A stretch of DNA of 9,939 nucleotides from Clostridiales bacterium (lineage in GTDB: Bacteria; Bacillota; Clostridia; Oscillospirales; CAG-382). Location of the stretch: the NCBI GenBank assembly GCA_003452915.1, contig DMMZ01000026.1:78037-87975 (forward strand), given 5' to 3'. Below the pieces are notes generated by a model. It searched no databases and was not told where the DNA came from. It saw nothing but the letters and a program-made list of their open reading frames with translations. Of the stretch, positions 6,332 to 9,939 are shown in pieces. A program made the position numbers and the translations under genes. Each line of letters opens with the position of its first letter. Position 1 is the stretch's first letter.

Positions 6332-7549
6332 TCATATACTAAACATTTCCATAAAAATGCCTATCATTCCTGTCAACGGTAAATCCTTAACAACTTCCTT
6401 AACTTCACCACTATTTATATCAAATTGAAATATGGATTCGCTGTCATCTTTATACATACAAAAATATATTTGTTCATCGCAGTAATATATCGTTGAAAGG
6501 AAAGATTCCTCGGGACAGGTATATAAAATTTCTTCATCAGAACCGTCTAAACTATATGACTTGAAATCAGAACTGCTTGCAATTATTCTATTTTCGGTAA
6601 ATACATAAGAATAAAGTCCTTCATTTGAAAGTACTAATTGGTTATTCGAATTTGGTATTACCTTATACAACCTTGTTATAAAGTTTTGAAGATTATCATC
6701 AACCAATATTTGGCTATAATATATTTGGTTGCCTTTTGTCATAATTTTCGTGATTGGACCATAGTGAGTTTTCATGTCATTCGGAACCATTGATAATGTT
6801 GCAATTTCCTTCAGATTCAACCCATCATAATCTATGGAAAACATTTTTTTATAATCCAAATCATCCGTCGGTTTTACATATATAATAGAATCGTCTGTTG
6901 CAGTCCAAATGGATAATTCCGCAGTTAATATTTTTTTAATATTACCTCCTGAATAATCACACCGATATATATTTATATTATCGTAAAATGCATCAGAAAA
7001 GAAAATATACTTATTAGTATAATAAACTAAACCAACACCTTGGTCAACAATTGTTTCTTTTTTCGTTCCATCTGAAGAAATACGTACAAGGTAGCCAGAC
7101 TCATAATCGTTCATTCCGTACTCTGATTCATTTAAATATGAACGTTTTGTGCCATAAATCCAACCGTCTATCATTATACAATTATCCAGATAATAATCAA
7201 AAATCTTTTTACTTTGGTTAACACAATCAGTGCTGTAAAATCCATCATTTGCTAAATAAAATAACTTATCGTCCGCAGCAAAAAAACTGATTGAATTAAA
7301 TAGAATACTATTTTGATTATTTATACTTTCGAAAATGTTTACTGGTAATTCTAGTGAACTGTTATCTGATTCATATTGAGAATTAATATTATCGGATTCC
7401 ACGTCAGATATATCAGATGAGCTATTATTCGTTTCAACTCTACTTGAAAGTGATGTAACCTCCTCTGTAGAATTTTCTATATTATTTGTACATGAAAAGA
7501 ATAAAATGGATGACGTTAAAAAAGCTAAAATAATAAGTGTTTTTTTCAT
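6332..7549 (-). CDS. Secreted beta-propeller lipoprotein, DUF5050-like
   Basis: Predicted surface protein of 405 residues. From the chosen ATG at 7549 it begins MKKTLIILAFLTSSILFFSC, a lipoprotein signal peptide with Cys20 as the likely lipidation site, although Phe at -3 is not typical of a lipobox. A Ser/Asn/Glu-rich linker of about 40 residues follows. The rest consists of repeated units of about 45 residues of the form aromatic-x-x-D-x-x-G-x-x-x-K-x-hydrophobic, for example YRCDYSGGNIKKIL and FSIDYDGLNLKEIA, as in DUF5050/TolB-like propellers. No catalytic residues can be named. Starts at 7564 (ATG) and 7618 (TTG) are in frame but have no better ribosome binding site and would put extra residues in front of the signal peptide. 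Ligand binding or an envelope-associated role is likely; the true function is unknown. Confidence 0.8.
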   Translation of the reverse strand: MKKTLIILAFLTSSILFFSCTNNIENSTEEVTSLSSRVETNNSSSDISDVESDNINSQYESDNSSLELPVNIFESINNQNSILFNSISFFAADDKLFYLANDGFYSTDCVNQSKKIFDYYLDNCIMIDGWIYGTKRSYLNESEYGMNDYESGYLVRISSDGTKKETIVDQGVGLVYYTNKYIFFSDAFYDNINIYRCDYSGGNIKKILTAELSIWTATDDSIIYVKPTDDLDYKKMFSIDYDGLNLKEIATLSMVPNDMKTHYGPITKIMTKGNQIYYSQILVDDNLQNFITRLYKVIPNSNNQLVLSNEGLYSYVFTENRIIASSSDFKSYSLDGSDEEILYTCPEESFLSTIYYCDEQIYFCMYKDDSESIFQFDINSGEVKEVVKDLPLTGMIGIFMEMFSI

Positions 7550-7571
7550 AAGTATATGATCCATTTCTATT

Positions 7572-7600
7572 ATTATATTTTCATTTAATAGTGGTATAAA
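7572..7600 (-). promoter_or_regulatory. Possible promoter of the lipoprotein gene
   Basis: On the minus strand a perfect -10 TATAAT (7572-7577) lies 17 bp from a weak -35 TTTATA (7595-7600). Initiation near 7565 would leave about 16 bases before the ATG at 7549 and make the in-frame ATG at 7564 leaderless, which supports the shorter start. The -35 match is poor, so this remains tentative. Confidence 0.35.
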
Positions 7601-7650
7601 AAGTACAAAAAGTTTCAAGGTGCCAAAATATACTTATAACATGTTTTAAT

Positions 7651-7700
7651 AAAAAGAACTCATAAACCGATAGAATGTTCTATCAATTTACGAGTCCTTT
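7651..7700 (-). terminator. Rho-independent terminator of tRNA-Leu
   Basis: A long imperfect stem of about 20 bp, with perfect inner arms GATAGAA/TTCTATC (7669-7675 and 7678-7684), a 2-base centre, and outer arms 7656-7666 and 7687-7697. On the minus strand it is followed by TTTTTATT. It begins a few bases after the CCA end of the tRNA, which fits termination of that transcript. Confidence 0.8.
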
Positions 7701-7702
7701 TC

Positions 7703-7785
7703 TGGTGCGGCTGATGGGAATCGAACCCATACGGTTGCCCACACGCCCCTCAAACGTGCGCGTCTGCCAGTTCCGCCACAGCCGC
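7703..7785 (-). tRNA. tRNA-Leu (anticodon GAG)
   Basis: An 83-base cloverleaf on the minus strand with encoded CCA. The acceptor stem is GCGGCTG paired with CAGCCGC, followed by A73 and CCA. The D stem is GCG/CGC. The anticodon stem is CACGT/GCGTG with loop TTGAGGG, so the anticodon is GAG (7749-7751 on the plus strand), reading CUC and CUU leucine codons. The variable arm is 11 bases, in the class II range, and the T arm is ATGGG-TTCGATT-CCCAT. A promoter and a terminator flank it, so it is a single-tRNA transcription unit. Confidence 0.97.
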
Positions 7786-7858
7786 ATCTATATTTTTTTG
7801 CTCTGCAAAGCGTTTTTTATGAGGGTTTTTTTAGTGTTAAATTTGCAGTGCAAGGACT

Positions 7859-7886
7859 ATTATACACGAAATCTGATGTTTGTCAA
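7859..7886 (-). promoter_or_regulatory. Sigma-A promoter of tRNA-Leu
   Basis: On the minus strand, perfect -35 TTGACA (7881-7886) and perfect -10 TATAAT (7859-7864) are separated by 16 bp. The predicted start near 7852 gives a precursor leader of about 67 bases before the mature tRNA. Strong consensus boxes fit a stable-RNA gene. Confidence 0.82.
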
Positions 7887-7913
7887 TACCTTTTTCGATT
7901 TTAAATATGGATT

Positions 7914-8135
7914 TCAAATCTGAAAAAGCTCGGGGTCGCTACTTTCAAAAGCTCTAGGTGGACGTGGTTGTATTTTAAGCAGGTCAATCTTGAACTTCCG
8001 GCAATAAGAGTCTGCATTAACAATGCCTTTTATTTTGCAAACGCAGGCATCGGTATTTATTATCGGAGTGGCGTGTTCGCAATAAAAGCAAATACTCTCT
8101 TCTAAAAAAATGTCTTCTGAATTCCCTTTTCGCAT
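7914..8135 (-). CDS. Small cysteine-rich conserved hypothetical protein
   Basis: A 73-residue soluble protein with five cysteines spaced CX2C-X11-CXC-X11-C (C16, C19, C31, C33, C45), in the context CFYCEHATPI, ACVCKIKGIV and YCRKF. This looks like a small zinc- or iron-binding fold, and similar short proteins are, to my recollection, common in Clostridia, but I cannot name a function. The C-terminal 25 residues are proline- and charge-rich and probably disordered. The ATG at 8135 has an excellent ribosome binding site, GGAGGT (8144-8149), at 8 bp, and a perfect-consensus promoter lies just upstream, so it is a real and probably well expressed gene. It ends 28 bp before the tRNA-Leu promoter. 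Confidence 0.85.
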   Translation of the reverse strand: MRKGNSEDIFLEESICFYCEHATPIINTDACVCKIKGIVNADSYCRKFKIDLLKIQPRPPRAFESSDPELFQI

Positions 8136-8173
8136 AAAAAACCACCTCCCAGCCTTTAAATTATATTATAATC

Positions 8174-8202
8174 ATTATACTATCTTAACGACCGAATGTC
8201 AA
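8174..8202 (-). promoter_or_regulatory. Consensus sigma-A promoter of the cysteine-rich protein gene
   Basis: On the minus strand, TTGACA (8197-8202) and TATAAT (8174-8179) are both perfect matches, with optimal 17 bp spacing. The -35 box overlaps the stop codon of the upstream ylbJ-like gene, so the promoter is partly inside that coding region. Initiation near 8167 gives a leader of about 30 bases. Confidence 0.85.
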
Positions 8203-9107
8203 GACATGCCGAAAAAAATCGAAAGCAATCCAAACACCGCCATACTTAAAAAACGACCCAAAACATACATTTTTGGTGAAAGCACCCCGCGAATGACAGA
8301 AATTACCTGCATTATCACACATAACCCGGAGAAACCGACCGCAATACTGATAGTAAAAAACGCTACGTCAGGTTCAAGAGAAGCTGCAGAAGCTATACCG
8401 GATGAAAATTCGAAAAAGCCTTTTATCAATACTTTAATAAATCCCTCGGGTTTCAGAACAGCTACGGCAAGTTCACCTATTACAGAAAAAGTTATAATAA
8501 ACGCACATACAGAAAGCATAGTATAGGCTGTATCTGTAACAGCATCGGAGACAGATGGCCGCTTTTGCGGAACCATATTCACCGACTTGACGTTTTGAAA
8601 GTCTTCTTTTTTCATGAAAACCAATCTTAATATGATTGCAGTAATTAAAGATGAAATAAATTGAAAAATGGCCAGTCTTATACCTATTTTTATATCCGAA
8701 AAAAGTGATGTTCCTATATATCCCAAAAGAAATGATAATGACGCATTATTAGTAAATGCACAAAGATATTCTGCACGTTTTTTGCTTATTGTACCGCTAT
8801 TGTATAGATATACTGCACTTTTTGCTCCCACAGGAAAACCACACAATATACCGAGCAAAAACACCTCTGCTTCAACACCGTATCTGTCTAATTTATTACA
8901 TAATACAGTAGTAAACGGCATAGAAATTACCAATCTTGCCAGCACCATATAAATAAAAAGCGCAGGAACGATCACCTTGACACAAAGATAGATACTTTCT
9001 GTTATCGGAATAATGGCAAGATTTGGCTTAGCGAGCAAATAAATAAAAATTAAAAGTATAAGGGCGTTAAATACTGTTGTTATACCACTTCTTATAGATA
9101 CTCTCAT
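8199..9107 (-). CDS. ylbJ: YlbJ-like sporulation integral membrane protein
   Basis: Polytopic membrane protein of 302 residues in the YlbJ / nucleoside-transporter 'gate' domain family. YlbJ in Bacillus is made in the mother cell under sigma-E and is needed for normal spore cortex formation. Family marks are LGILCGFPVGAK (85-96), the short loop with YNSGTISKKRAEYL and the FTNNAS motif (118-123), and a late GFSGLCVIMQ (258-267). Hydrophobic segments lie near 13-27, 40-66, 82-103, 122-137, 141-165, 195-218, 245-270 and 284-301. It is shorter than the roughly 400-residue Bacillus protein. I chose the ATG at 9107, six codons inside the longest open frame, because AGGATGTGA lies about 9 bp upstream; the earlier TTG at 9125 has no ribosome binding site. 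It is divergent from yqfC, another sporulation gene, which supports the call. No clear sigma-E promoter can be fixed by eye. Confidence 0.85.
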   Translation of the reverse strand: MRVSIRSGITTVFNALILLIFIYLLAKPNLAIIPITESIYLCVKVIVPALFIYMVLARLVISMPFTTVLCNKLDRYGVEAEVFLLGILCGFPVGAKSAVYLYNSGTISKKRAEYLCAFTNNASLSFLLGYIGTSLFSDIKIGIRLAIFQFISSLITAIILRLVFMKKEDFQNVKSVNMVPQKRPSVSDAVTDTAYTMLSVCAFIITFSVIGELAVAVLKPEGFIKVLIKGFFEFSSGIASAASLEPDVAFFTISIAVGFSGLCVIMQVISVIRGVLSPKMYVLGRFLSMAVFGLLSIFFGMS

Positions 9108-9123
9108 AAAATCACATCCTGTC

Positions 9124-9150
9124 AAGTATACTTATACTAATTCGAATTAG
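9124..9150. promoter_or_regulatory. Palindromes in the divergent ylbJ-yqfC control region
   Basis: The 88-bp gap between the two divergent sporulation genes holds a 10-bp perfect palindrome AAGTATACTT (9124-9133) and, 3 bp on, a 14-bp perfect palindrome CTAATTCGAATTAG (9137-9150). They could be a regulator site serving both directions. Short palindromes arise easily in AT-rich DNA, so this is tentative. Confidence 0.35.
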
Positions 9151-9195
9151 AGAAGTAGTATTATATATGGAGTATATAATTAAAAGGGTGATTTT

Positions 9196-9420
9196 ATGAA
9201 AAAAGTAGATTTATTCGAGGGTGCATATATTGAACTTCGCGGAAACAGCGATTTACTTGTTGAGGGATGTGATGCACTTCTTGGTTATGACGAAAGTCTG
9301 ATTTCGCTTCAGATAGGAAAGCAAACCTTGAACATTCATGGTAGGCGTATGCAAATGCGTTATTTGTCCGAGAGAAAGGTCGGCATAAGCGGATTTATAA
9401 AGGGTGTTTTATATGTATAA
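9196..9420 (+). CDS. yqfC: Sporulation protein YqfC (YabP/YqfC family)
   Basis: Small protein of 74 residues in the YabP/YqfC family, which in Bacillus is expressed in the mother cell during sporulation. The family pattern shows in the beta-rich repeat: a conserved Y-x-x-S-L-I-x-L-Q-I-G-x-x-x-L-x-I-H-G run (about 31-49), then MRYLSERKVGISGFIKGVLY (54-73) with the closing I-x-G-x-I motif. It has no signal peptide or membrane segment. The ATG follows AAAGGGTG at 6 bp. It overlaps yqfD by 8 bp, the standard yqfC-yqfD arrangement in spore formers, which also supports the identification. The exact molecular role is not established. Confidence 0.9.
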   Translation: MKKVDLFEGAYIELRGNSDLLVEGCDALLGYDESLISLQIGKQTLNIHGRRMQMRYLSERKVGISGFIKGVLYV

Positions 9421-9939
9421 GTTGTTTCATAAAGTTTTCGGTGCCTATACTCTTGCTGTAGCAGGTGAGAATGGCATTAGGTTAATAAACCTGCTTAATA
9501 ATAAAAAAATTTTATTCTGGGGTATTAAAAACGCAGAAGACGTATTTTATCTAAAAGCCTCGTTGTTTTCCTGCGAGGCTGTAATACACACAGCTCAAAC
9601 AGAAGGAATAGCAATTACTATATCAAAAACAATCGGAATACCTTTTGTATTCTCAAAATATAAAGGAAGATACGGATTGATTTTGGGTAGTTTAGTTGGA
9701 TTGTTTTTGATATTTTATTCCCAGCTTTTTGTGTGGGAGGTTTCTATAACGGGTAATGAAAAATTAAATGAGGTAGAAATTATCAGTGCTCTGGAAAAAC
9801 AAGGTGTTAAGAGAGGAGCATATATACCCGAGTTAGATATAGCAATGACTGAAGAAATGATTCTCCTTGATAATACCGATATTTCCTCCATTTCGATAAA
9901 TATTAAAGGTACATATGCAGAAATTGACCTGCTGGAACG
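9413..9939 (+). CDS. yqfD: Sporulation protein YqfD, N-terminal part (runs off the window)
   Basis: Incomplete gene: 175 codons are visible of a family usually near 400. The start ATG at 9413 lies within the yqfC 3' end and follows AAAGGGTG, the same ribosome-binding sequence as yqfC. The visible part has a soluble N-terminal region (1-85), one transmembrane helix at about 87-106, and then an extracytoplasmic domain with FVWEVSITGNEKLNEVEIISAL (106-127), a turn G-V-K-R-G-A-Y, and the strand SSISINIKGTYAEIDLLE, as in YqfD (stage IV sporulation-type) proteins. It is expected to act in the mother cell membrane around the forespore together with YqfC. In related genomes phoH and ybeY commonly follow; this cannot be checked here. 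Confidence 0.9.
   Translation, partial: MYKLFHKVFGAYTLAVAGENGIRLINLLNNKKILFWGIKNAEDVFYLKASLFSCEAVIHTAQTEGIAITISKTIGIPFVFSKYKGRYGLILGSLVGLFLIFYSQLFVWEVSITGNEKLNEVEIISALEKQGVKRGAYIPELDIAMTEEMILLDNTDISSISINIKGTYAEIDLLE

Noticed and set aside
7703..7785. tRNA-Leu as an integration site for a mobile element
   Set aside because: No integrase gene and no repeated copy of the tRNA 3' end was seen in the window.
7786..7858. tRNA-Leu leader as a riboswitch, T-box or attenuator
   Set aside because: It has three A-rich tracts on the minus strand and only short imperfect pairing; no T-box sequence or terminator/antiterminator pair was seen. A plain precursor leader is simpler.
7675..7923. 82-codon plus-strand open frame
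   Set aside because: It runs antisense through tRNA-Leu, its terminator and its promoter, with no ribosome binding site; a chance frame.
8110..8526. 138-codon plus-strand open frame
   Set aside because: Antisense to the ylbJ-like gene and to a consensus promoter; no start signals.

Overview
The window looks like chromosomal DNA of a low-GC, Gram-positive, endospore-forming bacterium of the Clostridia. A Ruminococcaceae/Oscillospiraceae-type gut organism would fit, but that is inference. The evidence is the AT-rich composition, strong AGGAGG-type ribosome binding sites, near-consensus sigma-A promoters, and three sporulation genes (ylbJ, yqfC, yqfD). Everything from position 1 to about 9107 is on the minus strand; from 9196 onward the genes run on the plus strand.

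Reading in the direction of transcription from the divergent point near 9150 leftward: a YlbJ-like sporulation membrane protein; a 73-residue cysteine-rich protein with a perfect-consensus promoter; tRNA-Leu(GAG) with its own promoter and terminator; a secreted beta-propeller (DUF5050-like) lipoprotein; a membrane-anchored GH25 lysozyme; and a radical SAM protein with a C-terminal cysteine-rich region. The spacing of the last three (67 and 60 bp) would allow co-transcription.

The left 4.3 kb is a drug-export-type module: ABC ATPase, ABC-2 permease, TetR regulator, then a second, unrelated DrrA/DrrB-like ATPase and permease pair. The promoter in front of the first ATPase can be read clearly (TTGACT, 17 bp, TATATT). 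It is bracketed by two palindromes with the same core, TTGACY-N4-RGTCAA: one over the -35 box and one just downstream of the -10 box. This is what an autoregulated TetR operon should look like. It also shows that the first ATPase starts at a TTG codon at 4286, behind GGAGGTG. The second exporter pair has its own promoter (TTGCCA, 17 bp, TATAAA) and no such operator.

On the right, yqfC and yqfD overlap by 8 bp and run out of the window, yqfD being incomplete. They are divergent from ylbJ across an 88-bp intergenic region with two short perfect palindromes.

I see no mobile element, CRISPR array, prophage or defence system, and no clear evidence of a new biological system. The most informative non-obvious features are the dual-operator promoter, a structured spacer inside the first ABC operon, the radical SAM protein without an obvious substrate, and the small cysteine-rich protein.
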